From CBDHFF01 sp965262395 (GTDB lineage Bacteria; Pseudomonadota; Alphaproteobacteria; Rickettsiales; Anaplasmataceae), in the NCBI GenBank assembly GCA_965262395.1, contig OZ253531.1:1178001-1242000 (forward strand): a stretch of 64,000 nucleotides of DNA, read 5' to 3'. Under the pieces are notes generated by a model that was not told where the DNA came from, searched no databases, and was given only the letters and a program-made list of their open reading frames with translations. This document shows, in pieces, positions 25,886 to 35,985 of this stretch; the stretch's first letter is position 1, and every line of letters begins with the position of its first letter. A program made the position numbers and the translations under genes.

Positions 25886-26554
25886 ATGACAAGGTCGTTA
25901 AACGAGGGTTTATTTATAACGTTCGAGGGAATTGATGGCGCTGGGAAGACTACACATTCAACGAGACTCACAACATATCTTACAGAGTTATTTGGCTCAG
26001 ATAGAGTAGTAAAGACAAGAGAGCCAGGAGGAAACTTAATCTGCGAAGACATTAGAGAAATAATACTAAAATATAAGGATCAAGAAGATTATGATATCTA
26101 CACAGAATTACTACTCTTCATGACCGCACGCTATCATCATTTTAAAAACAAAATAGGAGTTGCCCTTGAAGCTGGGAAAATAGTAATCTGTGATAGATAT
26201 ATAGATTCCACAATGGCATATCAAGGTTATGGATATCAGATAGATAGGGAGATAATTGACGATCTACATAGTCAAATCTTTAGCCTTCTGCCTGAAAATA
26301 TACAAAATAGAGCAATTCCAGATATTACTTTTATATTAGACTTACCAGAAGATCTATATTTACAAAGAATTAGCAAAAGAAATCATACTAAATTCGAAGA
26401 TATGGGTGTTGATATATACAAAAGAATTAGAAATGGTTTTATAGAAATATCCAAGCAATATAGTAACCGATGCTCCATCATCAATGCAACTAGCACACCA
26501 GATCAAGTACATTCAACAATAATTGATACATTAAAACAAAAAGATATCTTATAA
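25886..26554 (+). CDS. tmk: Thymidylate kinase
   Basis: The product has 222 residues and phosphorylates dTMP to dTDP for DNA synthesis. The P-loop is in FITFEGIDGAGKTTHS (residues 10-25), the DR(Y/H) motif in CDRYIDSTMAYQGYG (about residues 100-115), and the substrate region in KTREPGG. The arginine expected in the lid is not obvious by eye. Length is normal. The ATG at 25886 is used because an ATG at 25881 stops after two codons. Confidence 0.95.
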   Translation: MTRSLNEGLFITFEGIDGAGKTTHSTRLTTYLTELFGSDRVVKTREPGGNLICEDIREIILKYKDQEDYDIYTELLLFMTARYHHFKNKIGVALEAGKIVICDRYIDSTMAYQGYGYQIDREIIDDLHSQIFSLLPENIQNRAIPDITFILDLPEDLYLQRISKRNHTKFEDMGVDIYKRIRNGFIEISKQYSNRCSIINATSTPDQVHSTIIDTLKQKDIL

Positions 26555-26661
26555 TTGATCCATGCATGAAACTTCCTTTTTTCTACAAAGTACTTTTCAT
26601 TTCATATTCCCTTGAACCTAAAGATCCACAACTTATGCAATAAGTGTAATACAGTAGATAC

Positions 26662-27294
26662 TCAGCAATTATTTCTCTCTTTAATCCTACTGAGAAACTT
26701 CTCTTCAATTAAATTATCCAATGTTTCCATAGATATATTCACACCTTGTTTCTGCAATGAAGTTACGCCATACTCTTTGATCCCACATGGCACTATGCCA
26801 TTATAATGTTTCATATCTGGATTCAGATTGATAGCCACACCGTAATAAGATACCCATCTACGAACTCTAATACCTATTGCAGCGAGCTTTTCATTATCAA
26901 CCCATACCCCTATATACTCTTTCTTTATATTCCCTATAATTCCAAAACCCGCTAAAACATCGAGTAACCATTGCTGCAGAAAATCAATATAAGATCTAAT
27001 ATCAAATTTATGTTTTTTCATATCTAACATCAAATAAATTACTCGCTGCCCTGGACCATGATAGGTGAATTCTCCGCCACGACCAGCCTCATGAACAGGA
27101 AATTTTTGACTTAATAAATCATTATCCTTTGCGCTTGTTCCTTTAGTATATAATGGCTCATATTCCAAAAACCATAACAAATCTGAACTCTTCCCAATCG
27201 CAATATCTTCAACTCTCTGCTTCATAAAGCAGATTGAATCTACATAATTTACGAATCCCTTAGATCGCTTAATTTCAATCATACAAAATCTCAT
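26662..27294 (-). CDS. lipB: Octanoyl-[acyl-carrier protein] transferase LipB
   Basis: The product has 210 residues and moves octanoyl groups from acyl carrier protein to lipoyl domains such as those of SucB and the pyruvate dehydrogenase E2. Motifs: GRGGEFTYHGPGQRVIY, GVWVDNEKLAAIGIRVRRW with the catalytic lysine, and NGIVPCGIKEYGVTSL with the catalytic cysteine. All key residues are intact. Convergent with tmk, with 107 bases between them. Confidence 0.96.
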   Translation of the reverse strand: MRFCMIEIKRSKGFVNYVDSICFMKQRVEDIAIGKSSDLLWFLEYEPLYTKGTSAKDNDLLSQKFPVHEAGRGGEFTYHGPGQRVIYLMLDMKKHKFDIRSYIDFLQQWLLDVLAGFGIIGNIKKEYIGVWVDNEKLAAIGIRVRRWVSYYGVAINLNPDMKHYNGIVPCGIKEYGVTSLQKQGVNISMETLDNLIEEKFLSRIKERNNC

Positions 27295-27401
27295 TGGATG
27301 TCAAGATTATATATCATGTTTATGAAGCGTAATACAAATCTAATTTTACTAAGATTATCTGTTAAAAACTTATAGAAAAAGTGATGAACAATTACTTCAT
27401 T

Positions 27402-30107
27402 CTATCTACTTATATCAGGTTCTTCAACCACATCAGAAGGCAGGGGATGTGCTGGGATTGATCTGCTCAAAACAATCGAATTCATAGTGTTAATTAACTC
27501 TTCTCCATCATCTGCACTAATCTTATCCTCCTTGATTAGCTCCTTTAACCAGCTTACTACATCTTCTATCCACACATCATTATCAACAACGTTTTTAAAC
27601 TCATCTTCTAATAATTTTTTATATTCTAAACTAATGCTGGTTGTAGAAAGCGTATACAACATCTTTTCTACATCATCCTTATTCAAGGTTACAGGTATTT
27701 TGATCGTAAAACGGAATAGATGAATCAACTGCACTCTTTGGGATAATGGAGTACTGCTGTCATAGATTATTGCTTCTAAAAAATCGACATCTCCGACACA
27801 AAAGTTACCCCCTAGAATAGCCAATAAATTCTTTTGCATGTGGCTACTCTGCGCGCTTCCATTTAACGCATCTGTAGCGTTATATTCCGGTACAATGGCC
27901 TTAATCTGAGGTTCCAAGTATTTTTTATTTACTATTTCATATTCACCATCACTAGGAAGAGGCATGAAACGACATTCTAGAATCTGTTCAATTTTCTGCC
28001 TTAGTTTTGATGATGCAGATTCAGGAAATGTTTTTTTACTCATTATAGATTGCAATTCACTAAACATAGTATCTATAGACTTATTTGTCTGAATAACCTT
28101 CTTCAGTGAATCAATTTGTGATTCAGTAATATGTAATTCTCTTATAAAAACAATAAGAGATATCTTCTCCTTAGAAGATAATTGCATACATCCATCAAGT
28201 AACTCAGACGAATCTTTCAAGTAATCAATAATATTTATATACTCCGGTAACTGTGATATATCCTTTGACTCATTTGCCTGAACTAACTTATGCAAGTTTT
28301 GAATATTGCACATTAATTCCGCTAATATAGACTTCGTTCCTTCTACTCGTGGAGCAATATTGTCGCTTAATTTCATAAGTGGTGACATCATTTCCGATAG
28401 ACTTTCACCAGAATTTTCTTCTAACTTTCTAAATAATTCTTTCAAAACAACGAGTAATTCTGCTTCCTGAGCAAGTTCAGAACCTAATGCATCTCTTTTT
28501 GCAGTCAAGGCAGTGGCTTCTGAATCACTAATAACAACGCTTGGCTTGTAATCTTGAATGTTTTGTTCAACTTCAGCATGATCCTCGGCAGCATGACTTG
28601 ACTCATGAGCGCGCCATATACTGTATAAAAGATGTCCCACAGCAAAAATAATGCCAATGACCACAATTAATAATGCACTAATACCTGCTATATGGAATTT
28701 AGAATTATTTTTGATAATTCCGGCAATAGCACAAGAAATAACAGCTAACATCACTAAACTGAACGGCAACCAGTATTTATAAGCAATCCTAGCTTTAGTA
28801 GCAAGAGCGCTTTTACTCAGGCGTTTTTTACCATTACTCTTACTAATCGCTGTAACATTATCTTTATTTGATATATCGTTATTTGATATATCTCGAACAA
28901 TTTCATTTGGTATACCTGGAATATCTCTCTTTGATATACTTGGAACATTTTCACTGATACAATTCTTTCGGCTATTCGTAGAAAGTAATACTCCAATGAA
29001 CCCAATAATAATTGATAGGGCGGCTATCGGTATAACAGCCTTGAATAAATTTGTATTCTTCATCGCAACACCTAGTATCGACACAATAGTTGCAGACACA
29101 GTGCACATAAGTGAAAGTACAAAACAACTCACCTGAATAATGAATATTGGGCTATCTTTGGATCTAGATCCATACATTGCCTTAAATGCATACTCTCGAC
29201 GCTCTAGAGCGTCTCCTCGACGTTCTAAAGAGGTTTCTCGACGTTCTAACTCATCTGACTTAATTACTATCTCTTCTTCTTCATCCATTTGATCCTTTAA
29301 TAGATCTAAATGGCTATTCATATCCTGTATATTTTTTTCAACTCCTTTAGGGTGCGTTATCAATGACTCATTTACAGCATTGTTCATCTTCGTCATTTGT
29401 TGTAATTTCTTGAGTATTTCAGAACGTTCAGTTAGAAACTGTAGCTTGTCCCCTTCAACCTCAACTTCATCCCTAGCAGACTTCACCTCAAGCAGAGAAG
29501 AAATTGACCGATATAGCTCTGTGATTGTACGATAGATGCCGAGCATATTATTTTTTGTGTTCTCATTTCCCGTGCTCAGTGATATAGAACCCAATGCATA
29601 TAATTTCTCTTCTAATTGACTATTATTTGTTTTAATTGCCTTGGATGTTGATTGAATAGTAGCTCCTAAAATCTCGACTTGTTTACCCAAAGGATTGGTT
29701 GAATGACAAGCGCTCTCTTTTGCAACGTAATCCTGCTCCGCCTTTGACAAAGAATCATAATCACGAGTTGACAATTCCATCAACTTAATCAACCTCTTAT
29801 ATAAATCAGCAGCTGAAGATGCTGATTCCTTAAAAAGAAGTATATTCTTATTTAAATCTACTAATACACTCCTGCAATCCTGCAATGCTAGATCCCTCTG
29901 CTTTACAACTTTCTTCTCAGATTGCGCATCTTCATGCTCTTCAGACTCACTCCCAGGCGGCATAGACCTCGCATCTTCATGCTCTTCAGAATCACCCCCA
30001 GGCGGCATAGACCTCGCATCTTCATGTACGTCAGAACTACTGTCGCTATTTTTATTTTCCTCTGCGTTTTGAGGGTTTGCAGAAAATTCACCCTTAGCAC
30101 TGTCCAT
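27402..30107 (-). CDS. Large coiled-coil protein with two paired membrane segments
   Basis: The product has 901 residues and I recognise no family. It starts with an acidic stretch holding a 15-residue repeat (EHEDARSMPPG), followed by helical coiled coil (about residues 75-310, including ELERRETSLERRGDALERR split over a heptad-like repeat). Two hydrophobic hairpins follow, at about 315-380 (VSCFVLSLMCTVSATIVSIL, then VIPIAALSIIIGFIGVLL) and 440-495, separated by a polar loop. The C-terminal 400 residues are helical and soluble. There is no signal peptide. AGGA lies seven bases before the ATG. It is the last of five genes with the same membrane pattern, which resembles bilobed inclusion membrane proteins of other intracellular bacteria; that comparison is inference. 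Confidence 0.75.
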   Translation of the reverse strand: MDSAKGEFSANPQNAEENKNSDSSSDVHEDARSMPPGGDSEEHEDARSMPPGSESEEHEDAQSEKKVVKQRDLALQDCRSVLVDLNKNILLFKESASSAADLYKRLIKLMELSTRDYDSLSKAEQDYVAKESACHSTNPLGKQVEILGATIQSTSKAIKTNNSQLEEKLYALGSISLSTGNENTKNNMLGIYRTITELYRSISSLLEVKSARDEVEVEGDKLQFLTERSEILKKLQQMTKMNNAVNESLITHPKGVEKNIQDMNSHLDLLKDQMDEEEEIVIKSDELERRETSLERRGDALERREYAFKAMYGSRSKDSPIFIIQVSCFVLSLMCTVSATIVSILGVAMKNTNLFKAVIPIAALSIIIGFIGVLLSTNSRKNCISENVPSISKRDIPGIPNEIVRDISNNDISNKDNVTAISKSNGKKRLSKSALATKARIAYKYWLPFSLVMLAVISCAIAGIIKNNSKFHIAGISALLIVVIGIIFAVGHLLYSIWRAHESSHAAEDHAEVEQNIQDYKPSVVISDSEATALTAKRDALGSELAQEAELLVVLKELFRKLEENSGESLSEMMSPLMKLSDNIAPRVEGTKSILAELMCNIQNLHKLVQANESKDISQLPEYINIIDYLKDSSELLDGCMQLSSKEKISLIVFIRELHITESQIDSLKKVIQTNKSIDTMFSELQSIMSKKTFPESASSKLRQKIEQILECRFMPLPSDGEYEIVNKKYLEPQIKAIVPEYNATDALNGSAQSSHMQKNLLAILGGNFCVGDVDFLEAIIYDSSTPLSQRVQLIHLFRFTIKIPVTLNKDDVEKMLYTLSTTSISLEYKKLLEDEFKNVVDNDVWIEDVVSWLKELIKEDKISADDGEELINTMNSIVLSRSIPAHPLPSDVVEEPDISR

Positions 30108-30500
30108 GGAAATATCCTGCCTTATTAATTATCTGTTTCATTATTTATCATAATAAATTATATAATATATGAAATATGCAGTCATTAAAAATAATCTAAA
30201 TACAAAATACACTATATATATGAATATATATAATTCATAAAAAAATAACGAATATAACCCTGTATAAGGATAAAATGCCTGATTAATAAATATCCATCTT
30301 TATTGACAATGACCATATCAAGGCTTGTAATAGCTTCATTCATAAGGACGTCCTTAATATTCTAAGTCCTATTATCTGAACATGGTCTCTTAAATTTTAA
30401 TCGTATAACTATGAATCAGCCCTCTTCCCTGGCAAGAAACTTATCGGCAAAAATATCTTGCCATATAAGTCTCTGTTAGACACTCAACTAATTCTTGTTG
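30108..30500. other. Intergenic region with one inverted repeat
   Basis: No gene is seen. TGGCAAGA (30430-30437) and TCTTGCCA (30456-30463) form an 8-bp stem 38 bases after the stop of the 30501 gene, a possible terminator without a T tract. Confidence 0.4.
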
Positions 30501-31655
30501 CTAAGCAAAAATTATATTCGGTGTCATCTTGGCTGAATCTATAATAGATATCTCTTTAGCATCCTCGAATATCTCCGCTACAGAAGCTAATAATTGTGTT
30601 ATGCATTCCTGCATCATTACTTCCACCTGCGGATTTGTCATAGAATGAGATAGCAATGATTCCTCCCTTCTTACCAAAGCTTCAGTGATGTGCTTATACT
30701 TATGATGCTCACGTACAGATAGACTGTCAGTTGCGCCCCACAAAGCACAGGGATCGATCCCAACTACCCTTGCAATAGGTAGTAAGCTATTAGTCAAAGA
30801 TTCAATAAATTGCTCGTCTTCAGCAGAAAAGCTAGCTGTATCCAATTTTGTATACTTTGCATGTTTAGTACCTAGATCAATAATGAATAGACATACTTTC
30901 TTGTGGTATTGTACTAATTTCGCATCATCATACAAAGAATCATTAGTCATGCATTTATCCCTATAAACCTCCACCAAATTAGTCAATTCTTCAAGATAAT
31001 CTTGAAAGGATGAATGAATACCTTGGTTTTTCTCAAAAGATTCAATCTTACGGACAGTCTCTGCATCAAAATTTATTTTTGTTAAGGTATGCTTAGAACT
31101 TTTGCGCACTAATGAACCAGGTACCTTATTATGTTCATTAGCGTGAAGAAGCATGGTTATTACTCCGACAAGAGCGACAGCCACAATGAGTGCTATAAGT
31201 GAAACAACAAAGGACACAATAAGAGTAATAATAAGTATCTTCATCTTCTTTGCAATTACTTCCTGAGCAGAGCGTAATACGTTTATTGCCAGTGATAATA
31301 TATTAGCAGACATCATAATAAATGCGAACACACATGCTGCAATTACCCTATAAGATCTTATACATATTGCACGCTTACGCACTGATAGATCCGAATTAAG
31401 AATTTCCGACCTGTTATCAATATATTTAGCGTATGATAATTGTAGAAACATAAAAAGAGCAAATGAAAGCAAACATGCAATGCTTGATAGTCCTATAACC
31501 GCTTTAAGAGAAATGTTCTGTTTATCCTTAATCCATTTTAGAAAAAGAAGAAACATTGCCCCCATGGAAGGCAAAGCAACAGAAGCAGAAACAGCAGCAG
31601 CTGTTCCCCACAGCTTAATAGAAGGCGTACTAGCATTTTGATTAACACTTTCCAT
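30501..31655 (-). CDS. Membrane protein with two paired membrane segments
   Basis: The product has 384 residues and unknown function. Two hydrophobic hairpins occupy the N-terminal half: about residues 12-65 (AAAVSASVALPSMGAMFLLFL, then AVIGLSSIACLLSFALFMFL) and 95-165 (IAACVFAFIMMSANILSLAI, then ILIITLIVSFVVSLIALIVA). A basic 25-residue stretch joins them. The C-terminal 220 residues are soluble and helical, without coiled-coil heptads I can see. Layout matches the 27402, 32677, 34243 and 35980 products although the sequences barely align. No good ribosome site is visible before the ATG. Confidence 0.72.
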   Translation of the reverse strand: MESVNQNASTPSIKLWGTAAAVSASVALPSMGAMFLLFLKWIKDKQNISLKAVIGLSSIACLLSFALFMFLQLSYAKYIDNRSEILNSDLSVRKRAICIRSYRVIAACVFAFIMMSANILSLAINVLRSAQEVIAKKMKILIITLIVSFVVSLIALIVAVALVGVITMLLHANEHNKVPGSLVRKSSKHTLTKINFDAETVRKIESFEKNQGIHSSFQDYLEELTNLVEVYRDKCMTNDSLYDDAKLVQYHKKVCLFIIDLGTKHAKYTKLDTASFSAEDEQFIESLTNSLLPIARVVGIDPCALWGATDSLSVREHHKYKHITEALVRREESLLSHSMTNPQVEVMMQECITQLLASVAEIFEDAKEISIIDSAKMTPNIIFA

Positions 31656-31954
31656 AAAAATAATCCATTACAAATCTTATAATACGTTTATTATATATTA
31701 TTTTATATACGAACTCAATGAGTTTATACTAATATTTGTCATAACAATCGTCCTTTATCACAGCTATAATAGGGCATAACATGCCCTGTTATATAAGAAT
31801 TCAACCAATAGTTAATGTTAAGAATATTACGAAATTCAGGCATATTAACAAGTATCAAACACAATAAATATTGCCCTATATCACACTCATGTTAATAAAC
31901 TATCTTGATACAAATATCACCTAAAAAAGCTATTGTTTTTCGTAGATAAATTGC

Positions 31955-32272
31955 ATTACTCAAGTGAAAAATTCATATGTGAACTTATATAGCTAGTAGA
32001 GATCAAGGACTTCATTATGTGAAAATAGATATACTCCAGCCACGACAGATTCACTTGATTACTCAAGTGAAAATTCATATGTGAACTTATATAGCTAGTA
32101 GAGATCAAGAACTTCATTATATAAAAATAAATATACTCCAGCCACGACAGATTCACTTGATTACTCAAGTGAAAATTCATATGTGAACTTATATAGCTAG
32201 TAGAGATCAAGGACTTCATTATATAAAAATAGATATACTCCAGCCACGACAGATTCACTTGATTGCATTACT
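31955..32272. repeat. 102-bp tandem array, three copies
   Basis: Units starting ATTACTCAAGTGAAA occur at 31955, 32058 and 32160, each ending CCACGACAGATTCACTTG. The junctions form a perfect palindrome TCACTTGATTACTCAAGTGA (32051-32070). The period is a multiple of three on the minus strand, which leaves a spurious frame open. The flanking non-coding DNA (31656-31954 and 32273-32676) shows nothing else. Confidence 0.9.
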
Positions 32273-32676
32273 TAGTTAGTAACTTTTTTATATAGAAAAA
32301 TTACTGAATAATTCAATTATTTAACAAACATATTGTTGATTATAAAACTACTATTCAGAATTATTAATAGTAGGTTTTGGCCTATAAGCAACGTTAATAC
32401 CCTCATCTAGAAACACAACTCATATCGCACTCAAAAAAAAACCATAAAGTCAGAGAAAATAATATCAATGCATTATTTCTTATATTCATTTTTAATTTAT
32501 ACAAAATGATCAATGCATTTCTTGTATATTGATTATGCTGAGGCGTAGTAATTAATACTACACAAACCCTATAATTCAATTACTGAATAAAAAGAGAGGA
32601 CATACGCACATATACTCCCTCTTTAATCAAATATCCCATAGCACTTATATGCCATAGCATCGAGAATTAATAATTG

Positions 32677-33840
32677 CTATTTAGCAGTATATTCAGCGAG
32701 AGATGGATATAGAGTGGAGGCACCTTGCGTATGATGACCACCTACTAACTGCTGCTGCTGCTGCTGCTGCTGCAGTTGCAAAGATGGAGCCTGCTGCTGA
32801 TAACCCTCTCCTAAAGGATGCACTTCATCCTCATGAGGGGGAGGATACACTCCATCTTGATGTGAGGTATGCAGATATTGACCTGACGCAGGATACGCTC
32901 CATTTGGAGGCGGTTGTTGTTGTTGAAGTGTATATGGAGGAGGAGGAGCTGATGGCACCACATCATCGACACCTTCTCCTGATTGTGGTGGCGCTCCATC
33001 GCCATTGTGTAGTGCTGATGGTGGCACCACATCGGCACCCCCTGACCCTTGCTGCCGCTGCTTAAGCGTAGATGTAACATGAGATATTATTGCTATTCTA
33101 ATATCATTGGCCCTGGTGCCTGCATTAAAACAGAAGCTCGGTGGCAGGTATCCACCAGACTGCAACCACTTCTGTTCATACAGATTCATTAAATCCTCGT
33201 CATTCAAAAGAATGTATGCTCTAATACGTTCAGGCAAAGGACATTCAGCATCTGTATAAACGTGAAGTAATCCTTGTCTTTCCATTAATTCTCTTGACTC
33301 TTGTATCTTTTTTGCATCTTGTCTTACTTCTTCCTCAGCTTCCTGAGCTTCCTTCTCCAACATAGCATTACGTACATCTTTACAAAAGAATTGTACCTTT
33401 GTAAAAATAATTCTCAAAAGGTGATACAATAAGAATATTGTTCCAACTACTATTGCTGATATAAATAATTTATAATTTTTCTTCTTATAACCAATAAACA
33501 TGCACAACATGACTATGGCATATGGGATTAACCGCAATACACATAAAGCAATTGATGGAGAATTCCATGTTTTACCCTCGGAATTAGCACCGTTCTTAGA
33601 TTTTCTATAACTCTGAGCAGCTGCGCCTACACGCAACAGAGAAGTTATACCTATACAAAAAACACCTAACCCAAAAAACATCAAGAAACTGAGCTTAAAC
33701 ATAAGGCTATTTCTTCTACGAAAACCAATAGATGCACACGCTATAATTGCAATGAAGATTGCAGCGTACACAGCGTGTGTACAATAATGTATACGAACTG
33801 TAACAGGATTTCTTTTTGTTTCTTCAATTTGAGCAGCCAT
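32677..33840 (-). CDS. Membrane protein with two paired membrane segments and a Gln/Pro-rich tail
   Basis: The product has 387 residues and unknown function. Hydrophobic pairs lie at about residues 16-70 (AVYAAIFIAIIACASIGF, then KLSFLMFFGLGVFCIGITSLL) and 98-150 (LRLIPYAIVMLCMFIGY, then LFISAIVVGTIFLLYHLL). A charged helix follows (about 160-200), then a segment with PSFCFNAG, then a proline, glycine and glutamine-rich tail ending in a polyglutamine run of eight encoded by CTG/CAG repeats (about 32750-32775). GGGGA lies about nine bases before the ATG. Same type as its four neighbours. The tail suggests an unstructured arm exposed to one side of the membrane. Confidence 0.72.
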   Translation of the reverse strand: MAAQIEETKRNPVTVRIHYCTHAVYAAIFIAIIACASIGFRRRNSLMFKLSFLMFFGLGVFCIGITSLLRVGAAAQSYRKSKNGANSEGKTWNSPSIALCVLRLIPYAIVMLCMFIGYKKKNYKLFISAIVVGTIFLLYHLLRIIFTKVQFFCKDVRNAMLEKEAQEAEEEVRQDAKKIQESRELMERQGLLHVYTDAECPLPERIRAYILLNDEDLMNLYEQKWLQSGGYLPPSFCFNAGTRANDIRIAIISHVTSTLKQRQQGSGGADVVPPSALHNGDGAPPQSGEGVDDVVPSAPPPPYTLQQQQPPPNGAYPASGQYLHTSHQDGVYPPPHEDEVHPLGEGYQQQAPSLQLQQQQQQQQLVGGHHTQGASTLYPSLAEYTAK

Positions 33841-34242
33841 TCAATATAATCCCCATACAAGCACTTGATACAGCTAATTATACTATAATTTATAGCTAGT
33901 GTCAAGATTAGGCACATGTATGTATAACAATAACTATATAATTCTTATATTGCATAAGAACAATAAACTATCAGCTGATAGCTGAGGAAAAGTAGAGGGA
34001 CTATGCTATAGAAATAGCTTCAAAGAAGAGATATATCATCATAATTTGGCAGATATTCATAACACTTGGCTCAGAGCGTGGAATCTAGAATATTTATACG
34101 CATAAATATAAAGACCTATACAGATAAGGAAGGAAAATTGCCTATTGCCATAATCAAAATTGACAACGCACTAAGTCTTATTTTCCTTTCTGATACAACC
34201 AGATTCACAGTCCCATAAAAAACAAGAGATTCATAAATTAGC
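33841..34242. other. Intergenic region, nothing recognised
   Basis: The region is AT-rich with no reading frame, repeat array or RNA gene that I can support. Confidence 0.5.
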
Positions 34243-35049
34243 TTATGCCATCAATACATCTTTCAGAACAGAGGTGGAATCTATAAATCCTGGATCCAGT
34301 AACCATTCAAACATAGTAAGAGTATCGTTCGTAGATAAAACATTGTCAGGAATATCATAATGATCACCATTGTTAATAGACTCATAATCAGCATAGCATG
34401 AAACTGCAGGGCAAGAATGACCTGCACACATAACGATTATGGATACCATAAAAGCCACTACCATTATAACCGCAATTGCAGAAAAAGCCACAACACTCTT
34501 AAGAGCGTTAGTATTATCAGGATTCTTGTGATTTTTAACGGCAGATACAATAATAGCGATAGCACAAAATAGCAAAGAGAAATGTGTAACCAGCATTGAC
34601 AGAGCAATATTTTTATTAAATTTTATTCTATTAGCAAAAGAGTCTTTACCTAGCACAGCATTGCCTCGATTATTGAACTTTTTAACGTTAACTCCTATTG
34701 ACCCAACTTCCATGAGCACTACTCCAGCGGATAGAAGTGAAACTATAGAAATGATGGCAATTATAGTAAACATAGCAGCAGCAACACGTAGATTAGTTTT
34801 TTGCAAGTTCGGGCTATTCACAAGAAGTTTGCGCAAAAAGACAGCAAATGTAATGGCCATGGGCACTATTGGCACAGCTAGACAACAAAGAGTAATAATA
34901 GATCGCGCAACACGACGAGAAACCGGAGTAATACTGTCCTCTTCATCATGTAGCGCCGTATGAGTGGCGTTGTTGCGTACTCCGCTATGAACAATATATG
35001 TTCTTTTTCTGCTATTCCATCTTTCTTTCAAGCTGCGGGATCCTGACAT
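34243..35049 (-). CDS. Membrane protein with two paired membrane segments (short member)
   Basis: The product has 268 residues and unknown function. It is the most compact of the five: a basic N-terminus of about 45 residues (SRSLKERWNSRKRTY), a hydrophobic pair at about 48-115 (SIITLCCLAVPIVPMAITF, then VAAAMFTIIAIISIVSLLSA), a polar loop with KFNNRGNAV, a second pair at about 148-212 (LSMLVTHFSLLFCAIAIIV, then VAFSAIAVIMVVAFMVSIIV), and a 55-residue acidic tail. It may represent the minimal core of the group. Confidence 0.72.
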   Translation of the reverse strand: MSGSRSLKERWNSRKRTYIVHSGVRNNATHTALHDEEDSITPVSRRVARSIITLCCLAVPIVPMAITFAVFLRKLLVNSPNLQKTNLRVAAAMFTIIAIISIVSLLSAGVVLMEVGSIGVNVKKFNNRGNAVLGKDSFANRIKFNKNIALSMLVTHFSLLFCAIAIIVSAVKNHKNPDNTNALKSVVAFSAIAVIMVVAFMVSIIVMCAGHSCPAVSCYADYESINNGDHYDIPDNVLSTNDTLTMFEWLLDPGFIDSTSVLKDVLMA

Positions 35050-35814
35050 GTCGTATACTCATAAAATCCTAATAAGATACATTAATGATAAGTCTGGTCA
35101 CTTAAATTGTCAACTAATTACCCCATTGAATTATAAAGTATTTTACTTATACCAGCTATATCAGCGATTTTATATTTACTCTAAGACACTCTAATAACAC
35201 GAAAAAAGAACATCTGAATACTCCATAGTCAACCTAATCAAAGCACTGTCTCTGCTAGCTTTTCTGTGTATAAATTATTAATTGATACGAAAAAACTGAA
35301 TCCTATTATTCCTTATATCAGAGCTGAAATTATTCATTAAACACAACATAAAATGAGCCTATTTCTGATATTAAAAAATTAATAGATCCTAATAAAAGAA
35401 TTCGTAATTCTGATTTTAAGACATTGTACAAATGCGATATCTTTTTACACTACAGTAAAGAACAAGATAATTAATCTTTAATCACAATATTGATTAAGTC
35501 CACGAAAGATTCAAAGATGATTTTCTAGAAAAACAACGCTAAACAAATCGCTCATCATTATAAATAATCAAACCATTAATGATGTCATTTTTCAAAGCTA
35601 AACTCTTCATTACCACACTTAATCAGCTATCATAAATAACACACGATATAAAACATATCAGTCACGTTAAGTGCTTTACACAACTCACTATGAAATAAAG
35701 CAACCTTAACTATCACTTAATACTAAAAAGGTAGAGACACCACCATCCATGATCATATTATGATTTACAATCAAACCTTTTTTTACAATTCATGTTGTTA
35801 AAACGAAAAACTTC
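35050..35814. other. Intergenic region, nothing recognised
   Basis: About 765 bp of AT-rich DNA without a convincing reading frame on either strand, RNA gene or repeat. It may be an eroded gene of the neighbouring membrane family, but I cannot see enough to say so. Confidence 0.5.
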
Positions 35815-35985
35815 AGAACTGCCTCCTCACCTCTAAATCAAAATAACTTGTATTTCTAGTGTAGATAAGAGGAGGACGGAAAGCCTCCTCACCCTAAATC
35901 AAAATAACTTGTATTTCTAGTGTAGATAAGAGGAGGACGGAAAGCCTCCTCACCCTAAATCAAATAACTTGTATTTCTACTAGTG
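35815..35985. repeat. 61-bp tandem array at the end of the 35980 gene
   Basis: CCTCCTCACCCTAAATCAAA recurs at about 35821, 35884 and 35945, followed by AACTTGTATTTCTAGTG. The unit includes a degenerate copy of the last codons and TAG stop of the 35980 gene. GAGGAGG-ACGGAAAG-CCTCCTC forms a 7-bp stem at each junction. Confidence 0.85.

Noticed and set aside
31956..32258. Minus-strand frame of 100 residues across the 102-bp array
   Set aside because: It is open only because the unit length is a multiple of three. It has no ribosome site and repeats the same 34 residues.
32703..33065. Plus-strand alanine- and histidine-rich frame opposite the 32677 gene tail
   Set aside because: It is the antisense of a codon-biased Gln/Pro-rich coding region, without a ribosome site.
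35821..35960. Resemblance of TATTTCTAGTGTAGAT to a Cas12a-type direct repeat
   Set aside because: The stem is too short, the intervening sequence is identical in every unit, and no Cas12a gene is present. It is part of a gene-end array.
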